Source: Palsa-504 sp963744005 (GTDB taxonomy: Bacteria > Actinomycetota > Actinomycetes > Streptosporangiales > Streptosporangiaceae). Taken from it: a stretch of DNA of 64,000 nucleotides. The position numbers and the translations under genes are program-made. Each line of letters starts with the position of its first letter. Position 1 is the first letter of the stretch. The stretch is from positions 558,001-622,000 of the forward strand of contig CAVURU010000004.1 in NCBI GenBank assembly GCA_963744005.1, given 5' to 3'. Under the pieces are notes generated by a model, which searched no databases, was not told the origin of the DNA, and saw nothing but the letters and a program-made list of their open reading frames with translations. Of this stretch, positions 34,896 to 44,139 are shown one piece after another.

Positions 34896-36167
34896 ATGAT
34901 GCGCTCAGCGCCTACCCGAAATACCGTCATTCCTGTGGCTAGATTCTCCATGGCCAAGGCTCCGATTCCCATAGCCGCCAAGGCCCCGCCGCCCGCGCCT
35001 CTGCCCGCCGCCGTCACCCGCCGCGAGTGGATGGCCGTGGCCCTGCTCTCCGCCTGCGTCGCGGTCCTCATGCTCGTCCTCTCAGCCGGGCCGCACCTGC
35101 ATGACCCGGGCCGGCGCGTCCTCGCCCTGCTCGCGCTGTGCGCCCCGGTCCTGCTCCTGCGTCGCTGGCCGCTGCGCCTGCTCGCCGCCGTGGTCACCGT
35201 CAACGCCCTGGTCATGGGCTCAGGCAACTCCACCCTGCCGTTCGGCATCATGCTCGGGCTGGCGTCCTACCTGGTTGCCTCCCGGCTGCCCCGGCGGACC
35301 TCGATCGCCACCATCCTCATCACCGCCACCATCCTCGGCGCCGCCGTCCTGTACGGAGCGCTGACCAACTCGAACGCGGTGGTCGCCAGCGAGGCCGTGG
35401 AAGGCTTCCTCCCGCTGATCGCGGGCTGGTTCACCGGCGACAGCGTCGCCGCCCGCGGCCGCTACCTGGCCGGACTGGCCGAGCAGGCCGAGAACGAGCG
35501 AGCCGCCGAAGCCGAACGCGCCCACCTTCAAGTCCGCGAGGAACGCGTCCGCATCGCCCGCGAGCTGCACGACGTGGTGGCCCACACCCTGGCGGTGATC
35601 ACCGTCCAGGCCGGCGTCGGCCGCCGCCTGATGGCCCGGGACCCGCAGGAGGCGAGCACCGCCCTCGAATCCATCGAGACCATCGGCCGGTCGGCCCAGG
35701 AAGAACTGCGGGTCGTCCTGGCCCTGCTGCGCGAGGAAGACAACCGGACGGCCAGCCTGGCCCCCGCCCCCAGGCTCCTCGACGTGAAGGACCTGGTCGA
35801 GACCGTTCGGGCGTCGGGCACCCCGGTCGAGCTGACCATGTCCGGGACCGACCGCCCGCTGTCCCTGGCCCTCGAGCTGACCGTCTACCGCGTCGTCCAG
35901 GAGGCGCTGACCAACGTGGTCAAGCACGCGCCGGACGCCCGCGCCACGGTGGACCTCGTCGTCTCCGACCACGAGATCCGCCTGGCCATCACCGACGACG
36001 GCGGCCCCGCTGGGCGAGCGGCCGCCGAGCAGCAGCTCGGCCCAGGTCACGGGATCGTCGGGATGCGCGAGCGCATCGCGGCGTTCGGCGGCCATCTCGA
36101 GGCGGCCCCGCTGGACGGCCGGGGCTTCTTCGTCATCGCCCAGGTCCCGATCGACGGCGCGGTGTGA
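34896..36167 (+). CDS. NarL-type sensor histidine kinase
   Basis: A 423-residue membrane kinase: four or five hydrophobic segments in residues about 45-180, a coiled linker (EQAENERAAEAERAHLQ), the HisKA_3 dimerisation motif RIARELHDVVAHTLAVI with the phospho-histidine, and a HATPase_c domain with VVQEALTNVVKHAP (N-box), DDGGP and GHGIVGMRERIAAFGG. It autophosphorylates and passes phosphate to the response regulator encoded by the next gene (GTGA overlap). ATG 34950 is an alternative start. The signal is probably cell-envelope stress, inferred from the linked ABC exporter. Confidence 0.9.
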   Translation: MMRSAPTRNTVIPVARFSMAKAPIPIAAKAPPPAPLPAAVTRREWMAVALLSACVAVLMLVLSAGPHLHDPGRRVLALLALCAPVLLLRRWPLRLLAAVVTVNALVMGSGNSTLPFGIMLGLASYLVASRLPRRTSIATILITATILGAAVLYGALTNSNAVVASEAVEGFLPLIAGWFTGDSVAARGRYLAGLAEQAENERAAEAERAHLQVREERVRIARELHDVVAHTLAVITVQAGVGRRLMARDPQEASTALESIETIGRSAQEELRVVLALLREEDNRTASLAPAPRLLDVKDLVETVRASGTPVELTMSGTDRPLSLALELTVYRVVQEALTNVVKHAPDARATVDLVVSDHEIRLAITDDGGPAGRAAAEQQLGPGHGIVGMRERIAAFGGHLEAAPLDGRGFFVIAQVPIDGAV

Positions 36168-36824
36168 CCATCAAGGTCCTGGTCGTCGACGATCAGGCGC
36201 TGCTCCGGACCGCCTTCGCGTCGCTGATCAACGCCGAGGACGACCTGGCGGTCATCGGCAGCGCGGCCGACGGCCGCCAGGCCGTCGAACTGGCCAGCAG
36301 CCTGCGCGCCGGACGTCGTCGTCATGGACGTCCGGATGCCCGGCATGGACGGCATCGACGCCACCCGCCTCATCACGGCCGAACGGAGCCCAGCTATCCG
36401 CGTCCTGATCCTCACCACGTTTGACCTGGACGAGTACGTCTTCGAGGCCCTCCGCGCCGGGGCCAGCGGTTTCGCGCTGAAGAGCCGCCCGCTGGAGGAA
36501 CTGCTGACCGCCATCCGCACCGTCGCGACCGGGGAGGCGCTCCTCGCGCCCAGCGTGACCCGCCGCCTCATCGCGCACTTCACACAGGCCGAACGGATCC
36601 CGCGCCGCACGCCCCGCGGCCTCGATGAGCTCACCGAGCGGGAACGCCAGGTCCTGGCCCTGGTCGCCCGGGGCCTGTCCAACGCCGAGCTCGCCGAGAC
36701 GCTGCACGTCAGCCTGCCCACCGCCAAGACCCACGTGAGCCGGATCCTGACCAAGCTCGGCGCCCGCGACCGCACCCAGCTCGTCGTCCTGGCCTACGAG
36801 TCCGGCCTGGTCACCTCGACCTGA
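36164..36824 (+). pseudogene. NarL/LuxR-type response regulator, frameshifted
   Basis: A 219-residue regulator with receiver domain (VLVVDDQALLRTAFASLI, phospho-Asp in VVVMDVRMPGMDG) and LuxR-type helix-turn-helix (LTERERQVLALVARGLSNAELAETL). One extra G near 36311 breaks the frame after ELASSLR; removing it gives LRPDVVVMD, the expected family text. The GTG at 36164 overlaps the kinase stop. It probably controls the ABC exporter genes that follow. Confidence 0.87.
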
Positions 36825-36832
36825 CCGACGGC

Positions 36833-36854
36833 GCGTCATCCGGGCGGATGACGC
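36833..36854. terminator. Hairpin after the response regulator gene
   Basis: Perfect 10-bp inverted repeat GCGTCATCCG / CGGATGACGC (36833-36842, 36845-36854) with a two-base loop, no U-run. It may be a terminator or a regulator site for the exporter operon. Confidence 0.5.
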
Positions 36855-36916
36855 AGAAGATGAGCCGCGCGCCCGACGACGGCGCCGTGGCCGCCCGGCC
36901 ACGATGAGCACCCGAG

Positions 36917-38067
36917 ATGAAGAGCAACGAGCTGCTGGCCGCCGCGGCCAGCACATCCGGTCACCGCCCCTTCGCCGGCGCGGGCCCTCCTGCTGATCCT
37001 GGTCCTGGTCGCGCTGGGCTACGGCGGGTTCCGCCTGACCCGCCACCTCCGGCGCAACCGCACGCCGCCCCAGGTAACCGATCCCGAGCCGCCGGCTCCG
37101 CCCCAGCGCCCGGTCCAGGCCCAGCGAAACCCGACGGCGGCTGGGCTGTCGAGACCCACGGCCTGACCAAGCGCTTCGGCGCCACCACCGCCGTCGACGG
37201 CGTGGAACTGCTCGTGCCCCGCGGCTCCGCCTTCGGCTACCTCGGGCCGAACGGCGCAGGCAAGACCACCCTGATCCGCACTCTGCTCGGCCTGACCAAA
37301 GCCAACGACGGCACGATGTCGCTCCTCGGAAAACCCGTCCCGGCCGAGCGCAGCACGGCCCTGGCCCGGGTCGGCGCCATCGTCGACGAGCCCCGCTTCC
37401 ACGCCCACCTGACCGGCCAGGAGAACCTCCGCCTGCTGGCCGCGGCCCGGGGCAGCGGAGCCGACCAGCGGATCGCGCCGTCGCTGGCCCGGGTCGGACT
37501 GACGGAGCGCGCCGGCGACAAGGTCGCCTCGTACTCCATGGGCATGCGCCAGCGGCTCGGCGTTGCCGCGTGCCTGCTCGGCGATCCCCAGCTGCTCATC
37601 CTGGACGAGCCCATGAACGGCCTGGATCCGGCCGGAATGCACGAGATGCGCGCCATGATCGCCAGCCTGGTCGACGAGGGCCGGACCGTCGTCCTCTCGT
37701 CGCATCTGCTCGACGAGATCGAGCGCACCTGCGACGCGGTGGCCATCGTGGACCACGGCCGGGTCATCCGCCAGGGTCCCATCGACGAACTGATCCACGG
37801 CGCGGGCACCACCGTCGTCCAGATCGATTGCTCCGAGCCTGACCGCGCCGTTCAGCTGATCAGCGACACCGGGCTGGCTGCGGGCATAGAGCTCAGCGGG
37901 AACGGCCTGACTGTCAACCTGACCGGGGGAGCGGGCGCGAGACCATCGCCGACCTCAACCGTCGGCTGGTCGCGGCCGGGATCGACGTGTATAGCCTCCG
38001 CGAGGTCCAGACGTCCCTGGAGGACTGGTTCTTGTCCGTCACGAGCCGACTGGGGGAACCCGCGTGA
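36917..38067 (+). pseudogene. ABC exporter ATP-binding protein, frameshifted
   Basis: An ATPase with Walker A GPNGAGKTT, signature YSMGMRQRL, Walker B LLILDEPMNGLDP and SSHLLDEIERTCD. One extra base in the GGGGGA tract near 37926 breaks the C-terminus. The corrected end reads ETIADLNRRLVAAGIDVYSLREVQTSLEDWFL and stops at 38065-38067, giving a GTGA overlap with the permease gene. Upstream of the ATPase domain the other frame at 36984-37160 encodes a hydrophobic run (ALLLILVLVALGYGG) followed by proline-rich text, which suggests a membrane-anchored N-terminus disturbed by two further slips. That part is uncertain. Confidence 0.83.
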
Positions 38068-39185
38068 CCGCCATCGAACCTGCGCTGTCCGAGCCCGCCT
38101 CAGCACCCGGGCCATCCCGGCCCGCCCGGCCCAGCACCAGCTCCTGGCTACCAACCTGGGCCCTGATCGCCACCAAGAACCTGGAGCTCCGCAAGCGCCG
38201 CGGCGTCACGATCACCCTGGTCGTGCTGGTCATCGTGCCCGTCGTCCTGGCCCTCGGCCTGCGGCTGCTGTTCCACGCCGTCGCCCCGGCCACCAACGGC
38301 CCGGCCGGCACCCCGGACATCTTCCAGCAGCTGGCCAACCTGATCGCCGAGTTCGGCTTTCTCGCCGCCGCCGTGCTCGGCGCGGCAGCCGGGACGACCG
38401 ACCTATCCGATGGCGTCTTCCGCCACCTGGTCATCACCGGCCGCTCCCGGCTCGCCCTCTACCTGGCCCGCATCCCGGCCGGGCTGGCCATCATCGTCCC
38501 GCTCGTCGCCCTGGCCTTCACCATGACCTGCCTGGTCACCGCCTACGCGGGCACGCCGGACCCGGCCACGGTCAACCTGTCCGGCCTCACCGTCCCGGCC
38601 CATCTCAACCAGAGCGGCCTGCAGACCTGGCTTCTGCAGCATCCCCAGCAGGCCGCCAGCAGCCTTCCCCTCCCCCCGTCAGCCACCCCCGCGCAGGTCA
38701 GCCAGGCGATCCACCAGGGCATCGCCTCGTACTACGGGGACTACACCACCTCGGAAGTCGCCAACCAGAACCCGGCCATCAACGAGATGGCCAAGATCGG
38801 CCTCTGGCTCGAGCTCGAGGCGGGTATCGGGTTCCTGGTCGGCCTTGGCCTCGGCTCGCTCACCGGCCAGCGGACCACATCGACCATCCTGCTCATCGCG
38901 CTGGAGATCATCGTCACCCCGATCCTGGCCGCCCACGTGATCCCCTACTTCATCGACGGCCAGCGCCTGGTCATCGGCGTGGCCATGGATCAGCTCCGCC
39001 CCGCGGGCCTGGCCCCCGCTACACCGGGTGACGGAGGTCCCGGTCCCGGCCACATCCTGCTCGGCGGCCGCGGCGCCCTGGGCATCCCGCCCATGCCGAC
39101 CTGGGCCATGATCTCGGTCATCGTCGGCTGGATCGTCGTCTGGTCCGGCCTCGGTGCCTGGCGCATGATGACCCGCGACGCCTGA
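38064..39185 (+). CDS. ABC exporter permease
   Basis: A 373-residue membrane protein with about six helices (the first after KRRGVTITLVVLVIVPVVL), a long extracytoplasmic loop between about 160 and 245, and further helices to the end. It resembles ABC-2 permeases that pair with NatA/BcrA-type ATPases; it is coupled to the upstream ATPase by GTGA. Together with the two-component system it fits a peptide-antibiotic or envelope-stress exporter. The substrate is unknown. Confidence 0.85.
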   Translation: MTAIEPALSEPASAPGPSRPARPSTSSWLPTWALIATKNLELRKRRGVTITLVVLVIVPVVLALGLRLLFHAVAPATNGPAGTPDIFQQLANLIAEFGFLAAAVLGAAAGTTDLSDGVFRHLVITGRSRLALYLARIPAGLAIIVPLVALAFTMTCLVTAYAGTPDPATVNLSGLTVPAHLNQSGLQTWLLQHPQQAASSLPLPPSATPAQVSQAIHQGIASYYGDYTTSEVANQNPAINEMAKIGLWLELEAGIGFLVGLGLGSLTGQRTTSTILLIALEIIVTPILAAHVIPYFIDGQRLVIGVAMDQLRPAGLAPATPGDGGPGPGHILLGGRGALGIPPMPTWAMISVIVGWIVVWSGLGAWRMMTRDA

Positions 39186-39197
39186 TTCGGGACCGGA

Positions 39198-39989
39198 TCA
39201 GGCGGCATCCCTGACGAAGGCCCCCCGCCAGACCTCCAGGGATCCGTTGCCGAGCGCGTCAGCGTAGTTGATGACCCGGGTGTACCCGTCGTCGAGCAGC
39301 ATCGGCAGCGCCGGCCCGGCCGGCCGCCCCGGTGCGAAGGCCTTCTCCATCCAGCCGCGCACCCAGGCCGTCTCGTTCGTCCATACCGCAGCGGTAAAGC
39401 CAGCCTCCTCGATCGAGGCCCGCAGCGAACCGGGCGCCACCACGAAACTGTCCGTCCCATCCAACGACCACGGCATCGGCCAGGCTAGCTCGCCTTCTCC
39501 CGGCTGACACACCTCCCATACGGCCAGCCGGCCGCCGGGGGAGAGGCAACGCGCGATGTGACCGAACCACGAAGCCTTGTCCTGCACATTCATCTGGACA
39601 TGCATCGTGATCGCCGCCTGGAACAACGGCGACGGCTCAAAGGCGGCGATATCTCCCGCTACGAATTCAGTGAGCCCCTCCAGCCCCGCCTTGGCACTCA
39701 GCTCACGAGCCGCCTCGACATACGCCGGGGTGATGTCGAGCCCAGTGACGTGGTGCCCAGACCGCCGCGCGATCTGCCGCGCGGGGCCGCCGAACCCCGA
39801 TCCGATATCGAGCACCCGGTCACCCTCAGCCAACCCGAGGCTGCCGATGAGCTTGTCGGTCGCGGCCGCCCCGCCGATATGGAACTGGTCGAGCCCGTCC
39901 AGCGCGCCCTCTGCCGACGCGTCCACGCCGGGATGCTCGCTGAGCACCCGCTCGATCGTCTGGCTGACCGTCGTTTCTCCGTACGTCAT
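39198..39989 (-). CDS. SAM-dependent methyltransferase (UbiE/GSMT-like)
   Basis: A 263-residue class I methyltransferase. Motif I is VLDIGSGFGGPARQIA, then HHVTGLDITPAYVEAARELS and MHVQMNVQDK, in the arrangement of sarcosine/dimethylglycine or small-molecule methyltransferases. It starts four bases inside the upstream MFS gene (ATGA overlap), so the two form an operon controlled at 41555-41592. A product that is methylated and exported, or a toxin that is methylated and exported, is conceivable. Confidence 0.88.
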   Translation of the reverse strand: MTYGETTVSQTIERVLSEHPGVDASAEGALDGLDQFHIGGAAATDKLIGSLGLAEGDRVLDIGSGFGGPARQIARRSGHHVTGLDITPAYVEAARELSAKAGLEGLTEFVAGDIAAFEPSPLFQAAITMHVQMNVQDKASWFGHIARCLSPGGRLAVWEVCQPGEGELAWPMPWSLDGTDSFVVAPGSLRASIEEAGFTAAVWTNETAWVRGWMEKAFAPGRPAGPALPMLLDDGYTRVINYADALGNGSLEVWRGAFVRDAA

Positions 39990-41554
39990 CGCACCAGGTC
40001 CTTTCCCCGAATAGCATCCGTCGTCAGATCAGCCGAAGGTCCAGGCGGCTGAGCGGGCAGGAAGGCAATCGCCAGCAGCGCCCCGGCCACCGCCACGATC
40101 CCGGCCACCACGCACCCGACACTCAGCCCGTGATCGAAGGCGCTGGTCGCCACCTGGCGGACTCCATCAGCCAAAGCACTCTGACCACCTGCAGCCAGCT
40201 GCGAAGACACACCAAACGCCGCCCCCACCGACTCCCGGGCCGCCGCACCCAGCCCGTGCGGCAATGCCGCAGGCAGCGAGCCGAACAGCCGCGAGCTGTA
40301 CAGCGAGGCATACACACTGCCGATGACCGCCACCCCCAGCGTGCCGCCCAGCAGCCGGGTCGAGTCGTTCACCGCCGAGCCCACCCCGGCCTGGTCAGCC
40401 GAGACCGCCCCCATGATCGACTCGGTCGCAGGCGCGGACGTCAGGCCCATGCCCAGACCGTAGACGACCATCTGGATCGCGATCACCCCGTAGCCGAACG
40501 TCGGCGAGATACTGCCCGCCACCCAGAAGTAGAAGAACGCCTGCAGCGCCAGCCCCAAGGCCACGATGGCCTTGGTCCCGAATCGGACCGCCAGCCGGGT
40601 GCCCACCGTCGATCCGATGGCCACCGAGACCGCCACCGGCAGCAGGTGCACCCCGGTGGACAGCGGGCTGTACGCGCGCACGAACTGGAAGAACTGCGTC
40701 ATCAGGAAGATGAACCCGGACAGCGTGAAGAACGCGATGGTCACCGCTGCGCTGGCCGCGCTGAACCGCATGTTCCCGAACAGCCGCACGTCGAGCATCG
40801 GCTGACTGGTCCGCCGCTCAGCGACGATAAAAGCGGCCAGCAGCATCAGCGCGCCGGCGAACCCGGCCAGCGTCGCGGCTGAGGTCCAGCCCCGGCCCGG
40901 AGCCTCGATGACGGTGTAGACAAGCAGCCCCATGAAACCGCCGGACAGCACCAGCCCCGGGACGTCCAGGCGGTGCGGCGTGGCGCTCGCCGAGCGGGGC
41001 ACGAACCCCGCGGTCAGCGCGATGACGGCCAGCGACACCGGCCCGAGGGTGAAGAAGATGCTGGACCAGCTGTAGTGCTCGAGCAGGAAGCCGCCCACGA
41101 TCGGCCCGAGGGCGATCGCCATCCCGGCTGTCGCTCCCCACAGGCCGATGGACAGCGCCCGTTCCTTGCGTTCGGTGAACACCCCGGTCAGCAGGGACAG
41201 CGTGGCCGGGAACGTCATGGCCGCCCCGAGGCCCATGACCGCCCGGGCGGCGATCAGCTCGCCGGCTGAGGTGGCGTAGCCGCCCGCGAAGCTGGCCAGC
41301 CCAAAGACCAGCAGCCCGGCCATGAGCATGCCCTTGCGGCCGAACCGGTCGGACAGGCTCCCGGCGGTCAGCAGCAGCGCCGCGAAGACCAGGTTGTAGG
41401 CGTCCACCACCCATTGCAGCTGGGCCGTGGTCGCGCCGAGTTCCCTGGTCAGCGTGGGCAGCGCCACGTTGACCAGGGTGGTGTCGAGGTTGATCACGAA
41501 CGAGGCCGTGAGCAACGCGATGAGGATGAGCGGTTTCGAAGCTGTACGAGTCAT
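39986..41554 (-). CDS. MFS drug exporter (DHA2 type)
   Basis: A 522-residue transporter with 14 predicted helices: FVINLDTTLVNVALPTL in helix 1, LTAGSLSDRFGRKGMLMAG (motif A) and ARAVMGLGAAMTFPATLSLL (helix 4). It exports hydrophobic cations or antibiotics using the proton gradient. It is divergent from an HxlR regulator gene and co-transcribed with a methyltransferase gene. Promoter TTGAAA-N18-TAGTCT (41590 to 41561, - strand) ends six bases before the ATG, so the mRNA is probably leaderless. Confidence 0.92.
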   Translation of the reverse strand: MTRTASKPLILIALLTASFVINLDTTLVNVALPTLTRELGATTAQLQWVVDAYNLVFAALLLTAGSLSDRFGRKGMLMAGLLVFGLASFAGGYATSAGELIAARAVMGLGAAMTFPATLSLLTGVFTERKERALSIGLWGATAGMAIALGPIVGGFLLEHYSWSSIFFTLGPVSLAVIALTAGFVPRSASATPHRLDVPGLVLSGGFMGLLVYTVIEAPGRGWTSAATLAGFAGALMLLAAFIVAERRTSQPMLDVRLFGNMRFSAASAAVTIAFFTLSGFIFLMTQFFQFVRAYSPLSTGVHLLPVAVSVAIGSTVGTRLAVRFGTKAIVALGLALQAFFYFWVAGSISPTFGYGVIAIQMVVYGLGMGLTSAPATESIMGAVSADQAGVGSAVNDSTRLLGGTLGVAVIGSVYASLYSSRLFGSLPAALPHGLGAAARESVGAAFGVSSQLAAGGQSALADGVRQVATSAFDHGLSVGCVVAGIVAVAGALLAIAFLPAQPPGPSADLTTDAIRGKDLVR

Positions 41555-41629
41555 GGTTGAAGACTAGGACTAATTGGTTAGTTTTTTCAACCATATAATT
41601 TTGAAAGTAAACTGATGATGATCTAAGCT
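41555..41629. promoter_or_regulatory. Divergent promoters and HxlR operator
   Basis: GGTTGAA (41555-41561) and TTCAACC (41586-41592) form an inverted repeat around CTAATTGGTTAG (41570-41581). The - strand promoter (-35 TTGAAA at 41590-41585, -10 TAGTCT at 41566-41561) lies within it. The + strand promoter TTGAAA (41601-41606), N17, TAAGCT (41624-41629) ends six bases before the HxlR ATG. Confidence 0.72.
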
Positions 41630-41635
41630 GAGCGC

Positions 41636-42268
41636 ATGCGGAGCTATGACCAGTACTGCTCGATCGCCCGCGGCCTCGACGTCGTCGGGGACCGCTGGAC
41701 GCTGCTGATCGTCCGCGAACTGCTGCTCCAGGGGCCGTGCCGCTTCACCGACCTGAAGAACGGCCTGCCCGGCATCGCGGCCAACCTGCTGTCCACCCGC
41801 CTCAAGGAGCTCGAGGACGCCGGCCTGATCAGCCGCGAGGACGCCCCGCCGCCGGTCGCCACCGCCCTCTACGCCCTGACCGAGAACGGCCTCGCCCTGG
41901 AGCCGGTGCTGAAGGCCCTCGGCCTGTGGGGCCTGCGCTACATGACCACCGAGCGCCCCGAAGACAAGTTCCAGGCCCGCTGGCTCGCCTACGCGCCCGC
42001 CTGGTTCACCACTGACGCCGACCCCAGCGCCCCGCCCGCCAGCATCCAGCTCGACGCAGCAGGCGAGCAAGCCGTCATCGAGCTCGGCGACGGCCAGGTC
42101 CGCACCCGAGCCGGCCGCGTCGCCGACCCCGACCTGACCCTCGAAGGCCCGCCCCGCGCCATCCTCGGCCTGCTCACCGGCGTCATCGACCTTGACCTTG
42201 CCAGCAACCTCGGCCTGACCGCCACCGGCCGCCGCGACATCCTCACCCGCCTGCGCCCCGTCGCTTAA
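41636..42268 (+). CDS. HxlR-family regulator with C-terminal sterol-carrier-like domain
   Basis: A 210-residue regulator: YCSIARGLDVVGDRWTLLIVREL at residues 7-29 and FTDLKNGLPGIAANLLSTRLKELEDAGLI as the winged helix of HxlR (MarR-like) proteins. The C-terminal 80 residues (QLDAAGEQAVIELGDGQVRT) look like an SCP2/sterol-carrier fold, a known HxlR extension that may bind a hydrophobic ligand. It is divergent from the MFS-methyltransferase operon and probably represses it. The start is leaderless. Confidence 0.88.
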   Translation: MRSYDQYCSIARGLDVVGDRWTLLIVRELLLQGPCRFTDLKNGLPGIAANLLSTRLKELEDAGLISREDAPPPVATALYALTENGLALEPVLKALGLWGLRYMTTERPEDKFQARWLAYAPAWFTTDADPSAPPASIQLDAAGEQAVIELGDGQVRTRAGRVADPDLTLEGPPRAILGLLTGVIDLDLASNLGLTATGRRDILTRLRPVA

Positions 42269-42273
42269 CCTCG

Positions 42274-43767
42274 CTAGGAGCGCGAGATCCGTATCCGGAC
42301 GATATGGAAGCCGAGCATCCGCTGGAAATGCCGGATCCCATTGGGGATGGCCAGGCTTCCCCCGTCGGCGAGAAAGCGCACCCCGCGGGCAACGAGATGC
42401 TCTACCAGTACGTCGGTCATCAGGTAACGCGCATCGCTCTGCTCGTCGCCGGACCCGATGGTGCGAAAATGGCCGAGCAGGGCGAATTCGCCGTCGATCG
42501 GGGTGACGGACAGCAAGATCGGATCGCCATTCGTTGAATAGGCCACGAGCCACAGTCGCTGATCGAGCAGCCAGCTGAGGTCAGAATCGGCGTTACGGTA
42601 GGTCTCGTCCGGATGAATCTTCTCGTATTCTTCCGCGAGCTTGATCAATCTCTGCCGCTCTTGCTGGTCATTCACCTCGGCCCAGTACACGCCCTGCTTC
42701 TGGGCGCGCCTTATCTTGCGCCGCAGCGTCTGCTTCGAGGCGCCGAGTGAGTACTGGCCCCGCTCGTGCGGCAGGACGAGCGCGGCCGCCGCGAACCCGC
42801 TGATTCCCGACACGATGGTGCGCGCAGAGAACCGCTTAGCGGTTGGCGACGAGAAAGTCCGCCGGATGGTCTCGGCTTCCCTATGCCCGGCTGAAGGAGT
42901 GAGGTGGAGGCAAGGCAGCCGGAACATCGCGAGGCCCGCGCCGAGGCTCTTTACGGGATGCCGAAGGACGTAGCTGTACCCGGGCTTACCGGAATCGACG
43001 TAGTCGTGGAAGTAACTCCATACCCGGGCCTCGTGGGCGCCACCCGTCAGCTCGGTGGGCTGACGCTCGGTGAACCGTGACCAGCGAGCCGCCACGAAGT
43101 CAAGTAGCAGGCAGCACAGCAGCACGACGACGGTTCCAACCGCCACTCCTGACAGCGCATCGGTGAAGGTGTGCGCCCCGTCGGCGACGACGGAGATGGC
43201 GGCGGCCGTCGCCAGCGCTACCGCCAGAACGCCTAGGAGAAACCGTGACTTCTCCGATAGCCGCTGCCGTGGCGGATTGGCCAGCAGGACGCCGCAGACC
43301 GCGGCCAGCGCGAAGCTGGTGGCTGCGTGCTTACTGGAAAAGTTGGTGCCGAGCGGTCCTCCCACATAGGGCCTGATTACGAAGTCCGTGACCGCGGCCG
43401 CCGCGGGTGCCGCCACCGCAGCAAGGATCGCTCCGGACCACCTCTGGGTGACGGCACAAGCTATGACCAGGGCCGAGGTCATCAGCGCTACTGGCCCCAG
43501 CGAACCAAGGTCGACCAGTCCGTGACTCAGCACCGAGTGGTGCCAGGACCTCATGATGAATGGATCGATGGTCGAATCGAGAGAGCCCGGCTGCCCGCGC
43601 CCGACGAAATGCACGACGAGAATGACCGGGATCGTTATCCCGGCTAGAAGCAGAACGACGGCCAGCATGCGTAGCCGTCCCGGCAGCAACCGCTCCGGTA
43701 TCGGCGCATGCCAGAAGGCTGGCCGCAAGGTCGTCATTTGCACTGCCTCATCGTCTAAGCGGGCCAT
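42274..43767 (-). CDS. PAP2-like membrane phosphatase fused to an acyltransferase (FemAB/GNAT-type) domain
   Basis: A 497-residue fusion. Residues 30-225 hold about six membrane helices with a PAP2-type active site: IRPYVGG (132), SSKHAATSF in place of PSGH (144-152) and GAHTFTDALSG with H199 and D203. The Arg of the third PAP2 motif is absent. Residues about 260-497 form a soluble domain with SKQTLRRKIRRAQKQGVYW and FALLGHFRTIG, resembling FemAB/DUF2156-type acyltransferases. It may move aminoacyl or acyl groups onto a lipid freed by the phosphatase part. It stands alone. Function is inferred from the two domains only. Confidence 0.75.
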   Translation of the reverse strand: MARLDDEAVQMTTLRPAFWHAPIPERLLPGRLRMLAVVLLLAGITIPVILVVHFVGRGQPGSLDSTIDPFIMRSWHHSVLSHGLVDLGSLGPVALMTSALVIACAVTQRWSGAILAAVAAPAAAAVTDFVIRPYVGGPLGTNFSSKHAATSFALAAVCGVLLANPPRQRLSEKSRFLLGVLAVALATAAAISVVADGAHTFTDALSGVAVGTVVVLLCCLLLDFVAARWSRFTERQPTELTGGAHEARVWSYFHDYVDSGKPGYSYVLRHPVKSLGAGLAMFRLPCLHLTPSAGHREAETIRRTFSSPTAKRFSARTIVSGISGFAAAALVLPHERGQYSLGASKQTLRRKIRRAQKQGVYWAEVNDQQERQRLIKLAEEYEKIHPDETYRNADSDLSWLLDQRLWLVAYSTNGDPILLSVTPIDGEFALLGHFRTIGSGDEQSDARYLMTDVLVEHLVARGVRFLADGGSLAIPNGIRHFQRMLGFHIVRIRISRS

Positions 43768-44139
43768 GACAGGCTAGATCTCGGACTGGTCCCCACCAAT
43801 CTCAGTGCCTCCGGCGGCAAACCCCCCAATGGGCGGCGCCGTAAGCGCGTATCCATTTTAACCGATACTTCACTGACAGTTCAGGCTTGCGTCCTGATAC
43901 ATCCTTTTGGCCGGTGACGTTACGCAATCACCCCAGCTAGATAAACCTTCATCCGATCACCACGGCGCGTCCCGTCAGATTTCACACCCGCCTCAAGTCC
44001 CTCTCCTGCCGCAGATCACATCACGACCAAACGGGCCCCCGCAGCCATCGCTGAACCGGTCCGCAGCTGATGCCGTTCTACGGGTTGGCGTTCATCCGCC
44101 TACCGGAACCCATACCCGAGCCCCGCCACAAGGGCGCCT
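43768..44139. other. Intergenic region before the alarmone module
   Basis: No convincing gene. AT-richer between 43850 and 43950. It holds the promoters of the two divergent neighbours; no clear operator or RNA gene is seen. Confidence 0.45.
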
